The notes under the pieces: generated by a model | Told to the model about the DNA's origin: nothing | Database searches by the model: none | Seen by the model: only the letters and a program-made list of their open reading frames with translations | Assembly: GCF_003286085.1 (NCBI RefSeq) | Contig: NW_020825312.1 | Coordinates: 4,650,001-4,714,000, forward strand | Source of the DNA: Drosophila persimilis | Taxonomy: Eukaryota > Arthropoda > Insecta > Diptera > Drosophilidae | Reading direction: 5' to 3' | Length of the DNA: 64,000 nucleotides | In this document: positions 1-14,592 of the stretch, one piece after another | Layout of the letters: every line of letters begins with the position of its first letter | How positions within the stretch are numbered: the first letter of the stretch is position 1 | Position numbers and translations under genes: made by a program

Positions 1-3000
1 CTTTGACTTCTTTGGAAGTCCAAGGAAAGGTCAAGGAACAATAGATGAAGCTATTAGTGAGAAAAGCGTTGAAAGAAACACGGCGTGTATGTAGGTATTT
101 ACACACATACAATATAATATAAATACAAATAAATAAAGTGCAAACTTTCGCTCAAACCTCCCACAAATGTTTTGCCTTAAGGAAGATTAAAACCAATGCG
201 TTGAAAGATTTGGCTTAGCCGAGTTTGGACATTTTTTTTCAGTTCTCCGCCACTTGCCCCTGGCGCTACTCTAAAATGCAAATTAAATGCGCCAAAGTGT
301 TTGTGGAAAATTAAATGGAAATAATTGAATTAGGCTTAAATCATATGACAGCCGTTCAATTGAATTCCAATAAAAGTCAACAGTCGCATTGAATAAATAA
401 ATATGTAATCATTATAGATTCGTGTTTAGGTGTGGAGAACCCATTGAAAGATTTGAGTAGCTTCGCAAATTTGCATAAGCCACCAAAGAAAACTAAATGG
501 GGGGAAAAACTTAGCACTCAAGACTTTCCAGTTGGTCGATTTTACTCGAAAGGACATGTGACAGGCAGCAGGAAAAGCTGTCAATTAGAGCAGGATGCCC
601 ATGGCAGGATTTAGTTTTGCAAATGCACAGAAATGGAAATCTTTTAAATAAATTAAAATCTCGAATTCCACCAAAGGCAAATAAAAATCTGCCTCTCGTT
701 CAACACTTTAGAGTTCTCTCGACGAAAAAAAATCCATAATTAATTGTCGGAATAAAAGCATTTATATCAAACGAAAAGTGGCAGAAATGTGTGAAATTCT
801 ATACATACAAACGTGTATGAAGACATCTCTTTCGCTCCTCCACTGTGTGCTCCATTAATTCCCCAAGGATATGTTTCCACTCTGAGAACGAGCACGAGAA
901 TGAATATGAATGTGCATCGTATATTTTGGTAACTTGAGTCGCCTGCATTGGGGATTTACCAAACAAACCTACACAAAAAACGATGCACACAAAAATTGTC
1001 CAACCAAAATTTATTCTGTTGTCGCTTTAGAATAGAGCAGCCACCAAGGACCCACTAAAAAAACCAAGGATAGAACACATAAAAATACAGATACAATTTG
1101 CCAGAAACGAGCAGATGTTGACTGAAAAAAAAATATATACTCGTCGCTGAAGAGCTGCAGCCACCATGGGCGCAGTGCTAGAATTGGTTTTCAAACGTGA
1201 GAACGAGCGAGGGATACCCTAGATTAAGGACTAAACTAAATATTCGCTGAGCAAAACCTGCCTAGATGAGGATAAGACAAGGATGTTTTATTAGGCACTT
1301 CCAGATGCCATTTCTGTCCATCCTCTAGGGCTGGACCATTATAAGTCCATTAACCATTCTGAGGCATTTTATTGTTGCGAATAAAAGCAAAGAAACCCCT
1401 TAAAAATAAAGTATTTCAAGGGGTTGTAGTGCTGCCAGTGTGAAGCATGGATTACCTTCGTCTTGACAATTTCCAGCTCATTGTATGCCCATTGTATAAC
1501 AGACAGGATATAGGAGACAGGAGACAGAAGACAGTAGTCGGGGGTCGTGGGTCGGGAGTCGGGAGTCGAGCCGAGCCAAAGTCACATGAGAGCAATTTTA
1601 AAACAGTAAAAGATATAAAGCAAAGGCAAACAACTGATCAAATCTCGACGCTATTGCAATGGGCGTCGTTTTCTAAAATGACGTCTTAGATGGGAGCATA
1701 CGAATGGCTAAGACACACACAAAAAAAAAAAAAGGGAACAGTCTAAACCTGGAACCCAAAGAAATGGTGCAAGTCGAGCAAGAAGCAGATGAAGATGGGC
1801 AAACAACTGAGGCTGCAATAAATCCCCGGCCAGACACGCCAATGGAGATGGAGGAGCTGCAATATTGGGAAGCAGTTGAACCTCCTTGGTGCTTTGGTCC
1901 TTGGGTGCTTTGGTGCTTTGGTGCATGGGTTCCTGGGTCGAATAGCGCAACAGAATGTCAATTACTTGGATGTGAGGTTAGGTCAAAGAAGAACTTGATT
2001 TTCATTTGGACATGCCCCCCCACCACCCCAAACCCGCCCGCACCTCCCAGCCCTGCCTCGCCCTGCCCTGCCCTGCGCCAAGAAAGGAAGGAGAACTTTT
2101 TCTGGGGTCCTTCCGATTGCCTTTGCCCTGGTTACTTTGACTAATTTAAGTCTGTTGCATTCGGCAATCGTTTTGCGGAAAGCAATAAATTTTCATGCAG
2201 ATGCAGGAACATTTTAAGGATTAAGGCATACGAGGCATACGGGGCATAAGCAATTTTGTACCTCTTTCCGCCAGCCTGATTGTGTGGCTCGATTTGGGGT
2301 TTGATTTTTCATATTCCAGCCGCATCTCTCACCTCATCCACATCCTCTTCCCCCCCCAATCCCTTTCCTTTGTGCGTTGCCATCGACAAGTGAACTGAAG
2401 TTGAGTATTAGGTCGTGGCTTCGTCCCGTGGTCGTCCTGTCCCCAGTTCCAAGCGTTCTTCAGTGGGCTTTCATTTATCGATGGCCAGTTTGCATGTTTG
2501 TCTGTCAATTGGATTTCGTCCTGTAAGTGAGCTAGCTTTGAGTTCTGAGTTTTCTCTGTCCAAGAGCCAGGCAGTCCAGTCGCAGTCGCAGTCGCAGTCG
2601 GCAGGGCACTTGCTTGCTTGCCTTTGAGCTAAGTAACATTCAATGGGCTGGGCCGAGGTCGTCTCGAACATTTCTTTGTGCCTTTGAGCTTGGAATTCCT
2701 CGAGCTTCGAGTTGAAATTTCCAAATTGTTCACAAATTTGTACATTCTTTCTGCATTGAGAATTTCTTTAATTGTTAGATTGGAAAACCCTAAAGTCATG
2801 CTTTTGAGTCGCCTTTATATATATCTGGTTCCCAGTAGATGGAATAAAATATATTTCTCATTTAATGCAGGCGAATCCCTTCCATTATCCATCATAGCTG
2901 ATGAGAAACCATCAATATCGAAGCTATCCATCGATTTCTTCTCTTCGATGGGAAGATATCGACTTTCGATCTTGTGAAGAAAATTTAAAGAAGAAGAAAG

Positions 3001-5952
3001 AAGATGAAAACCTTTCTAAAACAAAAATTAAAGTGTTTATTAGACTTGAAGTTAAATTTTTATTTGCTAATAATTTTGTAATTTTGCTATTACTATTTTT
3101 TTTGTTAATAATGTATTTTTAAACAAAATCTCATAACGTATTTAATTTTGGATTAATTCCTAAATTTAATATTCAAAATATCCATTGAAAACATTTTTTG
3201 CTTCACCAATATAGAAGTCTATGTAAAATAAAAACAAATATTTTAAATTCTAAAAAATAGTTTAAAAGGAATGTTGGGGCGAGACTTTAGGGCAACACTT
3301 ACTGAGCAATTTACTCTCAAAATTAGTTAAAAAGTGCCTGCTTTGCTCGAGTTGATAAACAGCAATAAATGGGGCATACTCGCAAGCTCGAAAAGAATAC
3401 GAGGGGGCCCCCGCAATAACAGTTACAATAGCCGAGACGAACTGCGATGACTGTAACGAGTCTTACTCCACGAAAGTGACGTCTTCTGGCTGTGGTGGAG
3501 GGGGAATCACCAGTCGAGGAAGAAGTTGAAGTCGTCGCATCAAAATGAATGGATATAGTTTAAGCGTACGAAAAACATACCCGAAACGGAACAACTAATG
3601 GATGGATGTATGGCTGGCTGACTGGCTAAAAGATGGGCTCTGACAGGGGATAGGGATAGAGAACTGTCAGATCGTAGTGATGCTACTGCCACTGCCACTG
3701 CCACTGGAACAGCCAGTGCTACTGATGTTGTTGTCGCTATTTTATTCCACTATGAACTCGGAGCGCGTCGCGTCATTCGCAATTTTTCTATTGTTTGCGC
3801 AGTTTTTTTTTCCTTCCTCGTGTTTTGTTCCTTTTTGCACGTTACGTCTGTTTGTCTGACAGCTGAGCACTGTTTATATGCCAGACATATACGTATACGT
3901 ATGCGTATGTATGTATATAGCCTGTATACAGATATCTGGCTAATACTTATGTCTGGTTTCTGTGAGTGGGGGCAGCCAGCAGACGACTGTCTGTCGACAG
4001 AGTTCGTTCGTATTACCCGTCAATCTTTACTTTCATGTGCTCGTTTGTTACGTTTTTACACTGCCAGCGAGGGGTAAGTGAGTGCTCAGTTTTTTTCTTC
4101 TATTTTTTCCCCCGAATTTCATAGTAGAGGAATAGGTATCAGTATTTTGATTTTAGGCTTCAAGTGGAGAGTATTCATAGAGCTTTAGGGTTGGTTGTAA
4201 TACTCTCAGAGCATAACTGAGAGCAAAGCCATTTTAAAATAAAATTCACGCTGATTAAAAACTCTTTTTTAACCATATTTCATCTTAAAATAATACATAC
4301 AATTTGTTGGAAATTTTTATTTATTTCTAAATTTTAAAATTTCTGGCATTTTTTTTCTCTCGGTGTAGAATAATAAATTCTTTCTAGAAATGGTCAAAAA
4401 GATGCAGATCAAAAATTGAAAATTAATAAAAACACAATTCTACAATTAATTTAAACTTTATAAATTTAGCCAAAAAACAAATAATAACAAAAAAAACAGG
4501 AAAGGGTTTAAAAATTAATAGCTTGAAAATTAAACACTCTATATTTATATAGTTTAAGTACAGAAAATATTATACAGATATTCTTAGCCAACTCGCAAAG
4601 CGGTTCCAATTTTTTAAACTGAACCTCAAAACTTTCTAACTCTTTTCTTATATTTTTTAACTTTTTGTCGTACGAATGTCCGCAGATTTGAAGAGCTCAA
4701 TTGTTACGCTCGTAAAGTGTCCGCAGAGAGTAAAACGCATTTTCTAAATGTGAAAGGAGGATATCAAAAACACTTTCACAATAAAAAAATCGCAAAATAA
4801 ACCAGAAAACCCCTAATAGTTTTCATCCATACAGACGTATTAAAATCTTAAAAAAGCTCGCACCAAAGGATGAAAAAAAGAACATACATACAAACACACA
4901 CACACATACACACCAGCTACGAATGCTTTGTCCTTGTTTGCTGCTGGAGAAATGAGCAAAAAATTCCACCGAAACGGCAAACGAAGTGCGCGGGGAGGGG
5001 GTGGAGGTGGAGCTGCAGCTGAAGCTGGAGCTGGAGCTGAAGCTGGGGAACGAGTGCCTTGTGTGACAGAAGTGACACTATTTTCTGGTGTTGCCACAGT
5101 AGAAATTCGCTAATGCTCGTGCAGCAGGCAGCAGGCAACAGCGGCATTTGGTACACTGGGGATCCAGATCCAGCGCCGCCATGTTGCAATTATTATTTCC
5201 GGCTGGAAGCAAAATAAAGTTGGATATGCAATGAGCAGGAAGCAGCACACAGGAGGCGTGGCGTGTGAAAAAATGAGGCCTCCTAACAGACACACACACA
5301 CAGCGTCGGCCAACCTCAGAGCGTGCTAGAAATGGGACCGTGAGGAAGGATAATTTCGATCGACGAAGAAGGAAAAAGCTCGATTATTGCACAGTGATCG
5401 TCGTAGGATTCGTAGTATGTATGCACTCGTAAAGCTATAAAGCACTGGTTGGGACGCATTCTGCCTGGTGCTTCTTCTGTAGAGTGTAGAGTGGCTGAGT
5501 GGCTACTGAAATCTACTGAACTCTCCTGGCATCGATGTGCATCACGTGCTCTTCACTAATCCGTACGCACATCTCGAAAACGGGAATTCTGTTCTTTGTT
5601 TAATGAGGTTATTCTTTTTTTTTGTACTGATATTTGAGATGTGTATTGAGTGTTCAATTACCAAGGCCTTGGTGGACATTTCGCCGGGAATTTTGGCTCT
5701 GATCGTGCCTACATTGACGTGCATCACGCGACTATCGCAGGACTAAAGGGTTTCTCTGTCGGTTACCCTCAGCTGCATTCCAGCCAGCGAGCCAGCCAGC
5801 CAGCAAAAAAATAACCGTACATAGCACTGCCACTGCCACGTCGTCGTCGTCGTCGTTTCCTCTTTTGTTTGTGCGCAGCGCATAATTTGCGAGACAAACA
5901 TGCAAAAATGCCCCAGAAGTGAAAAAAATTTGCAAACCTACATAGATACGCG

Positions 5953-5975
5953 CACACACACACACACACACACAC
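5953..5975. repeat. (CA)n microsatellite
   Basis: Uninterrupted CA dinucleotides, about 11 units. Confidence 0.9.
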
Positions 5976-8080
5976 GTACACTCAAAAATACATATGTACG
6001 TAGGGGGAAAAATGGCAAACAATTCCCCAGAATATTGAAGTGCAAAATGGCGAGGAGCGTCAGGCCCTAGACCAGGCCCAAAGGGGGTGTTGGGCCTGCC
6101 AGGAGTGGGTGTGGCTGTGGGTGTGGGTGTGCGGTAACGGGTTTGAAGATTTTGAACTTTTTGCGGTGGCCGTCGACGACGTCTGGGCCGCTGTCGCTGC
6201 CACTGCCGCTGCCACTGCCGCTGTTCGTTTCGCTTCAAGACGCAAAAGTTTATCTTGTGCTTAGGCGCAACAGCAGCGCAGCGTATTGCAACGGCTTCAT
6301 CACAAAGTAACCGCTTCCAACGGTACTCCTTCGCTGCTCTCCTGCTCTCCTGCCCCCCATTTTATCTCTGTCTCTCTGTGCGTTTGTGTGTGTGTGTCTG
6401 GGTGTGCTGGTTGGTGTGGCAGCTTTTGGGGCGCTCTTTGACTTGTTTATGGTTATAAGTTGATAGCCGAAATGAAATCCTCCGAAAGGGATTTGGCTGT
6501 GAGGCTCTGTGGGCCCAAAACCTCATTATTGGACAGACCAGGCGAGAACTTCAAAGCGAACGAAATCCGACGGCCAAAGCTGGACGGAGCTACCGTTTAT
6601 TTAAAGGAAATACCCTCCCACACCCGCACCCGCACCCCCTCTCTCTCTCTCTACCTCTCTCTGCTGGTACATTTTTTATACCCCATGTGTGTGTGTGTGT
6701 GTGCTTGGGGATATTATTGACTAATGGCTGCAGCGGACGGGAGGGAAATTTATGATGGTTTCCAGGAGTCTCGAATGTAATTTAATGAACATTTTTGATG
6801 GTAATTGAATATGGCGTTTGGGTTTGCCGAATTCTGATGAATTCCGCCCACTCTGCGCTCACTCTCAGCCAAAAAAAAACATTTATAGTTTATATGCGAC
6901 TGATAGGGGAAAATGCATTTGTCACGTGTAAGCGGGACTCCAGCTATTTCTCAGAGCCCCTCCCACGCCCACGCCCACACCCACAGACTGACGACTAGGC
7001 AATAATAAACTATATAAATAATTATAGATATTGCCCAGAATCGGACGGTGCCTGTCACCGCATCGAAATCTGAGACTCAACTCTCAATTTTCTCCTCCCC
7101 CTTTAAACAACACCGTCTGCCGGCGCTGAGGCACAGCGAGGCACAGTGGGGCAGGGTCGGCAAGTACAAGCGAAATGGAATCGTAAAAACGGAAACAAGT
7201 TGCAAATAAACAGTAGACCAAATCCCCAAGAACGTTAAGAAAGCAACAGAAACGTTTGTTTAGCACTTGAAAAATGTGCTCGACTCGACGGCACAAAGGA
7301 ACGGCAACAGCAACAGCAACCAGCCCGATCATCAGGCTCATACCACCCCCATGCCTCCCCTCCCCTACCCCCGTGCTTTGTACTGTCAACCTTTATATGA
7401 ATATTTTGTAAGCCTTTTTTTTTTGTGAAGTTAGCCCAGAAAAGGGGCTGCGTGTGAAGGCATTTGGCGGTTTTCTATACAGAATGGACAGTGGTTTTCA
7501 TTGCATAAAAAGTTTGTTCAGCTGAAGTTTCCATCATTACAGAAATAAATAACATTCCGATGCTCATATTATGAGGAATTTTTTTCTTATAAGTAATATA
7601 ATATATTAAATATATTTTAATGAATGGAAAGCCTATACATTTAAAGGGCAGGTGGTCGAGTAGTTAGCACTATTCTGTTAATTAACACACATTTAAGTTT
7701 TATCGATATGGAAAACACCCAAGCGATATGTCGATGGACAAAGTCTGTCTTTGGAATCAGCAGGGAAGAGTGGAAAAATTGCAATTGCTAATGGATACCT
7801 TTTTGAAACGTAAATTCTGAACTGTATTCTGAATAAACAGTACATTACTTATAGTACTATTTTATTTACAAACATTTCGACGTTTGGAAAACCCAACCAA
7901 AATGTTGTTCATAAATAACGAATATTTTTGAGCACTGTGCGTAACCTTTTCATTCTGTTTTTTCGTCACTGTGGTCACGTCGTTGTCATCAAGGCAACCA
8001 AGGCACCACGCCCTAAAAGTTCGCCTCTCCTGCCATCATCATCAAAAAAAGCAGGGGCAAATGGAAAAGGGGGACGAGAG

Positions 8081-8106
8081 CGACGGCGACGGCGACGGCG
8101 ACGGCG
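8081..8106. repeat. (CGACGG)n array
   Basis: About four hexamer units; continues as purine-rich GGAAGG sequence. Confidence 0.85.
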
Positions 8107-8256
8107 TAGGGTTGAAGGGAAGGAGGGGAAGGAAGGGAAAAACTTTGGGGACAAACCGAGGAATACAACATAATTGCAATTTGCGTAATTGTGCCCCTAA
8201 AGCTGAATGAGAAATGAGCGGCAACGAGTCGTGCCTGGAGTAAGTGAGAAGCGACC

Positions 8257-8292
8257 AGAGTCGGAGTCAGAGCCAGAGCCAGAGCCAGAGCC
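8257..8292. repeat. (AGAGCC)n array
   Basis: Hexamer array with the first units diverged to AGAGTC and GGAGTC. Confidence 0.85.
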
Positions 8293-9309
8293 GGTGCCAG
8301 GGCTTGCTTAGCCAGTGCGCGGATGACAGGCCCCGGACGGACAGTGCGGACAGCACGCGGACAAGTGAGCGGACGGAATGGAGCACGGCTAAAATATGAA
8401 TATCCGAATGTACTTAATAAACAAAAATACAAAAGAAAAGTAGCCAAAACAAACAGAATGTAGTATGCATTAAAAGAGAGAGCGAACAATGCTCTCGCTC
8501 CCGCTCCCACTCCCACTCCCGCCTCCAGTGGGTGGAGTGCCACATTTTTTGGGGCACTCAGATCGCCCGGGGGGATACCGGAGTCGGGGGAAGTTGTTGG
8601 CTTCCGTATGACACCCATGGCAAACTGCAGCGAAGTTTTCATATATATTTTTGTTTGCCCTCTGTTTTGTTTTCTCGTTGGGGAATATTTTTAATTTTAA
8701 TATGCATGCTGGACGTTGCCCCGGCGTTAGGGGTTGTGGTTGTGTTCGGCTACGGGGGATACCAGCTGAAAGTTTTTTGTTTGGGTTGTTATTGTGCATT
8801 TTTGAGGGATTCGTTCTTTACCGCTCACTCGTTAATATATATCACGGTGCGTTAGGGCTTTGCCCAATGAATAAAGACGGATTGGAATATCTTTTCTATG
8901 AGGAATGTGTCATACGATACACATGGAATTTTGTATAATTTTAGGTGCCCAAGATTTCAAATTTCTTGCCATCGAATACATTCCCATCATTCGATTGTAC
9001 AACCTTGTTTCAATGACTATAAATCATATTTGGAAGACAAAACAGAAAGTAGCATGTACAGATGTGAAACACAATAATTATCGCATTGTGAATCCACAAT
9101 TGCTGACCTCCGCACGGACTGACGCTGCCGTGTAAAGCCAGCCCTCTACACGTCAATTTGGAGCTCTGCTTGAGTCGCCTTCACCTTTTTTGTGGGCCAT
9201 GTGCTGTTCTCGGCCATGTTCTCGGCAAAAGTCAACTGGGGACTAGCAAAAAGAGCTCAAAATTACACACAGTCAGTCCACCCACGCGTCGAAAAGCCGA
9301 GGTTGTTGC

Positions 9310-9358
9310 CGCTGTCGCTGTCGCTGCCGCTGCCGCTGCCGCTGCTGCTGCTGCTGCC
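9310..9358. repeat. GCTGTC/GCTGCC/GCT compound array
   Basis: Hexamers that grade into pure GCT trinucleotides, suggesting a hexamer that evolved from, or into, a trinucleotide tract. Confidence 0.85.
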
Positions 9359-12300
9359 TCTGTGGCTGTGGCTGTTAGCCAGCTTATTGTCAACTATTTA
9401 AATGCTGCAATTTTGGCCTTTTGTGCAGTCGGAATGTGTGTGAGGCGGCCCGAGCAGCCATTACACTTGTGGCCATTGTTTGCCTTTATAGCCTTTTGTT
9501 GCATAAATCGTTTACACAGAAAAAGAAGGAAAAGTTACTGCTGCTCTCGCCACGTTTTTTTCCCCCTGCCTGCCTGCTGCTGTTCTTATGCTGGCTGCTG
9601 GCTGCTGACTGCCGTGTGTAATTTTTCATTCACACCACGTGCTTGGCAGAAGGCGATGGAGGCGACCGAGGAGGTGGTGTCGTCGGTGTCGGTGGCGGTG
9701 GCAAAGGATCCACTAGAAGCTGCAGCACTGCAGTTGTACTTTTACTTTCTCCCTACAAGCCCCCTCCCAAGCACCAACATCCAGAATTTTTAATGGCAGC
9801 GAATACACGCGTAAGACGCGACCATTTCCATAATGCAGCACAAGAAGCGCTCAGCTACAAGCATCTTCAGCGCGAATAGGTTGCACGTTGCACAAGCAAG
9901 ACCAAAAGGACTCGGCTGGCACATACTCTGTACTAAAACGGCTGGAACTGCTCTAGGTATTAGGACCTACTCCACGAAGTAAATTGTGAATATCCTGGAT
10001 ATCCTCTAACTCGATCTGAGTTGACGAAGTGTGACAGGATGTCGCATGCCCCTAGACTATACGATTACAGCGCATAAAAACAAAAAACAGAAAGAGAGAA
10101 CAAAACTTTTTACACTCAAACTGTATTTAAATGGTTTGGATCTGGGTCTGCGTGAGTCTTATCCTGTTTCCCCTTCTCCTTGGCGCAGCATCTCCATGCC
10201 TTTTTTTTTTGCTTCTTTTGGCGCACTTTTGTTCTTAAAATTCTGCGAACGTGATCGAAATGTTTGGCTGTGTAATACATTCGGATATTCAGTGCTGGCA
10301 GACCGTACTCCCCATGTATCACTTGAATATAAATGTATTTTATTTCGTTTTATATATTGTTTGAATTTATGTAAATTATTCACTGAATTTAGTGGATTTC
10401 ATTTGGGGAGTCTGTGTGTGTCTTTGGCCGCCATCTAAGTTCATAAAATACGTATAAATTCTCAGCGGGCAGTGGGCCCTAATTGTAACCATTTTACAGA
10501 ACCATAAATGTAAATGATTCAATGTCTTTGGCTAATTGAGAGTAGTTGTAATTTCCCAAAGGAAAAAATCTATTGAAATGTTTTTGATGCGGTAATACGA
10601 TACAATAATGTGCTCTGGCGTCTCGCTTTATTTCAAGGATACAGGACACAGCTGTCGTTCTCATCACACTCCTTTGAAAACTTTTATCCTGTGTCTCTTA
10701 TCGAGTGTAGCAACACCCCTTTGTTCGCTTGATAATTATATTTCGTGTGTTTATCGCTTTACGAGCTAATATCACGTATACGCCACAGTACACAATTCGT
10801 ATATTCATTCATATTTCAGCTATGTGTTTTTTGGTGTTGCCAAACACGATTAATATGCTTGTTGGGTTTTGTGTTTACTTAGGTCTAAGTATCGTAACCA
10901 AAACAGGTGGCTCCCCTCAAAACTTTGGGCCTCTCAATGACCTTTTGTCTTAATTACACAGACACGCACAGCCCCACATCCCAACAGCCCAACAACCCAA
11001 CAGCCCAGTCAACCTGCTTCAAGGCGAGACGACTCCAAGAGCGCGTCTCCCATGCAAAGAAATATTAATGAGCTGGCTGAGGCTCCGGCTGTGAGCTCCG
11101 AGTGCTGTCCAAACAACAGCAACAGCATTTTGTCTACCGCTTTGTTTGTCGTTCGTTTGGCCATAGATTTTTGATTCAAATTTAATTACTTAAAGGAAAT
11201 TATACTCAAATTGGCTTTCAGCCCGGCTCACGCAAGTGGAAAACATTTTCATCATTTCTTCATCAAGATTATTTTGGGGCTGCTTCGACCAGAGGGGGTT
11301 GTGTTTTCTGATTGGGTGCTGGTGCTCTTTTCTGTGTGTGTTTAATGCTATTAAAAAGGCTTTCAAGGGTTACTTGAAAATCAATTAATCCATTAAATTG
11401 TAGATATTTAACAGCACAAAATGTTTGTGGCTCCCTCGATGCCAGTTTTTGGTATATTTTCCAGCAATTTGGGGTTTTTACCAAAACGAAAATGATATTT
11501 TCAACGGCCTGTAATTTGGTGAAGCACTTTGTTCGAGATGATAAATTAATTAGATCATTTACGGTCGTTTTACTAATGATTTCTATTTATATACTGTTTA
11601 TATTCAAGATATTAAAGATAAAATGTTCATTAACTCTTCAAGTTTGGCTGGATCTAAGTTAATAGAATGTTTTTCTAAAGTGTAATCCTATTCTTTTAAG
11701 CATATTCATTAGATAATCGCACTTACTTAATTTCTGATTAATTCTGATTCACCTATAAAAATATTCACACTTAATCGTAGTTGTTACTATATCACAATGT
11801 ATGTATTTTTATGTCCTACAACTTTTGTTTCTTTTTAATTGAAAAAAATATGATGCATATTTAAATAGTTGCATGACGTCGTATGAAAAAGAAGCTGCAA
11901 AAATAAAGTAATCAGACTCGGGTTTAAAGCACATTTGCACATTCCTGCCCAAGTAAATTGCGCAAATATTGACAATATGATCAAGCCAAAGTTGAAGCCC
12001 GAGACCGAGGAAACCAAGGAAACCAATGCCACGACAATTTGCCAAACCCCAAGTCAAATACCAGATTTTCATCACAAGAAAAGTGTCAGCCAAAGGGAAA
12101 ATTTGCCAAAATTCTAATTGTGCCAAGAAACAGGCAAACAAACAGAAACAGAACAGAAAAATACTTGCATGAACAACATATGTACGAAAATATGTATGTA
12201 TATGTATAGAGAATCCTCGCATGTGCAAGTAAATCATAGTTCAAGGCTGGATTTAATGCATTTGCAGCCATCTCGGGCTTAGCACAAGGGCGACGACCAC

Positions 12301-12428
12301 TTGGGCCTGGCTGTACTTCAATAAAAATGCAATGTTTCATGCACCAAGTATACACCAGGCACTATATATGTACATATCATATGTACATGCATGGTCGGAT
12401 ACTCGGACACTCATACCACGAAGCACTG

Positions 12429-12460
12429 CCAGTACCAGTACCAGTACCAGTTCCAGTACC
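12429..12460. repeat. (CCAGTA)n array
   Basis: Five units with one A-to-T change. Confidence 0.85.
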
Positions 12461-14526
12461 ATATAGAAGACCGCAACTAGCACTTAATACAAATAGAAAT
12501 AAAAATGGGAGAACGGGAGAACGGAACTAGGTTGCCCCCAGCCCTGGGAGAGGGAAGCCAAAGTTACATCAGAAAAGAGAGCTTTGCCTGACCTTGACTT
12601 ATACACACTTATAACAATTATTTTTTATTTTAGCGTTTTTTTCTCTCTGCTGCTCCGACGACTGCTTATAATTCCAACAGAAATCATTAAAAAAAAAAGA
12701 AGAAACAGAAACCCACTCGACTTGATGCAAATAAGCAAAGCAGCAGCAACGTTTGCTTTGAGTGATGCTTATGATGAGGCAGCGGCAGCTGAGTGGGTCA
12801 GCAGTCGGGGCAGGCACATGCAACCACAGTGCGCGCTGGCTATGGCGAGCCAGCCACGGAGGGAGGGCTTCCAGTGGGGAGTGTAAGGGCTTGGGTGATT
12901 TATGGCACAAGTCCAGTGATAGGGAAAATCAAATGGAATAAATTAGTTGACATATGTACATATGTACATTTTATATAAAACTGCAGTGGGAATTCTTGTT
13001 CCAAATTGCTCCCAGATAATGCAGCGAATTCTTCAAAACGGGATACCCCAAAATAAAAAATAACAGCATACATGTCGTGTGCATGATGGGGTTTTTGTTG
13101 GGCATAGCATAGCGGATTAAATTGGGTTGATACATACTAAGAATGTAATAATTATTGTTTTTTTTGGGCACACATCACCAATTTACAGAACAAACTAATT
13201 TTGAAAATTTATTTTAGATATATAGAATTTCTCTAGCTTTAAACATAGCAATTTTATCAATTTTTGTTGTACTAAAATATAAAATAGTTGCCATCATATC
13301 GAGCACCTACTGTTGGCTCTTTGAAATGCACACAATCGGTTGACTCTCAGCCAGTTATAGATGTGTCCATGTGGGTTGGGCCCGGTCCCAGCCCCCCCGG
13401 CCACCACTCTTCGGGCACTTTGGGAGGGGGGGAGGTAGGGAGTGGGGTGCAAACCGAACAGAATCCACAATATCCAAGCACGAGTTCTATGAAAGTCGAA
13501 CAATACTCGTAATGATTGTAACGAACCTCAAAACTCAAAACCGACTGAGGCGCAAGATCAATAATTAAAATCGCTGCTAGGTGCTGCTAGGTGCTGCTTC
13601 TCTTGATTACACAGAAAGATACTCGGCTACAGCGGCAGATACAAAACGAGGAGGCAGAGATGTACAGAGAGAGAAGCTCTAGGCAAAGAAGATGAAGATA
13701 GTTATCTGCGAAGAGCAGAGAAGCCAGAGAGCGTAAAACAACAGCAACAAAGCGTAAACCGCAAAACGAAACGAAACGAAAAAAAACAACAACAACAACA
13801 AAAACACAAAATGGCATCGTTGGATGATGCGCCTCAAGGTCATGTGAGCATTTTTATCGTATTGAATTCACAGCGTTGAAAATCAGATAAAGAAAAATAT
13901 CAAAAATAATAATAATCATAATAATAATAACTCGAAGCAATTAAAGTCGAGTAAGAAAGGGTCTGCTGGGCATTATCTGTGGTCGGGACTGAACAATTGA
14001 TTGAAAAGAGATGGCAATACTTGATAAATTTACCGAGTTCTTTCAACCGAACTGGAAAGTCAACTATGTATAAATACCAAAAGGAGAGAGGGGATACAAA
14101 GGGGTACGGTATTGATAATTGCATCTTTTCATTGCTCCAACATGTGAGTAAAGCAAGCCAGAGGGCTTACAAACTTGTTGTTGGGGACTCTCGAACATCT
14201 TGTGTTAGAAAGTTATAAGGCCGTAATCGGTTATCCTGTCCTGTTGTTGGCTTAAGTGTGTGTGTGTGTTTGCCTGTTAGCGGAGTGTCAGGAGTGGAGC
14301 TGTTGAAGCGCACCGAAGGGCGGCAAAATGTGCGACACGAACTGTCAGGGCAAAAGCTCAAAACTATGTATGTATTTTGTTTGGTTCGGGCCCCAGAGGC
14401 GTTCTCAACCTGTCAGACAGCGATTGCAAAATGTCTCGCACAACCGACGAGCGAACAATCGCAATTGACACGAGCTGGATAAGCTGACAAAGGTGCTAAA
14501 AAATGTGAGAAGATTGAACGCTTCAA

Positions 14527-14592
14527 TGACTGAATGACTGACTGACTGAATGACTGACTGACTGCCAGTTAGGGAACTGACTGACTGACTGC
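14527..14592. repeat. (ACTG)n tetranucleotide array
   Basis: Interrupted tetramer array containing TGAATG variants and one non-repeat spacer. Confidence 0.85.

Larger units (their letters stand above)
1..10000. other. Non-coding block, no gene recognised
   Basis: AT-rich DNA with A/T homopolymers, CA runs and short hexanucleotide arrays. Minor items are an 8-bp perfect inverted repeat (AACCCCTT at 1394-1401 and AAGGGGTT at 1418-1425) and a cluster of five TCGAT/TATCGA sites at 2917-2970. The long open frames here (209 codons on minus at 8013-8642, 211 codons on plus at 9158-9793) translate mostly to repeats such as AVAVAV or polyalanine and are not considered genes. No RNA gene was recognised. 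Confidence 0.6.

Noticed and set aside
8013-8642. 209-codon open frame on the minus strand
   Set aside because: It is built largely from the CGACGG and AGAGCC arrays (AVAVAV and ALALAL tracts), and the opposite strand is equally open. No domain recognised.
9158-9793. 211-codon open frame on the plus strand
   Set aside because: It is dominated by polyalanine from the GCT array, has shifted frames open across the same DNA, and shows no family resemblance.
12950-12965. 16-bp palindrome ACATATGTACATATGT
   Set aside because: TACATATG runs are common simple sequence in Drosophila. Nothing else nearby suggests a functional site.
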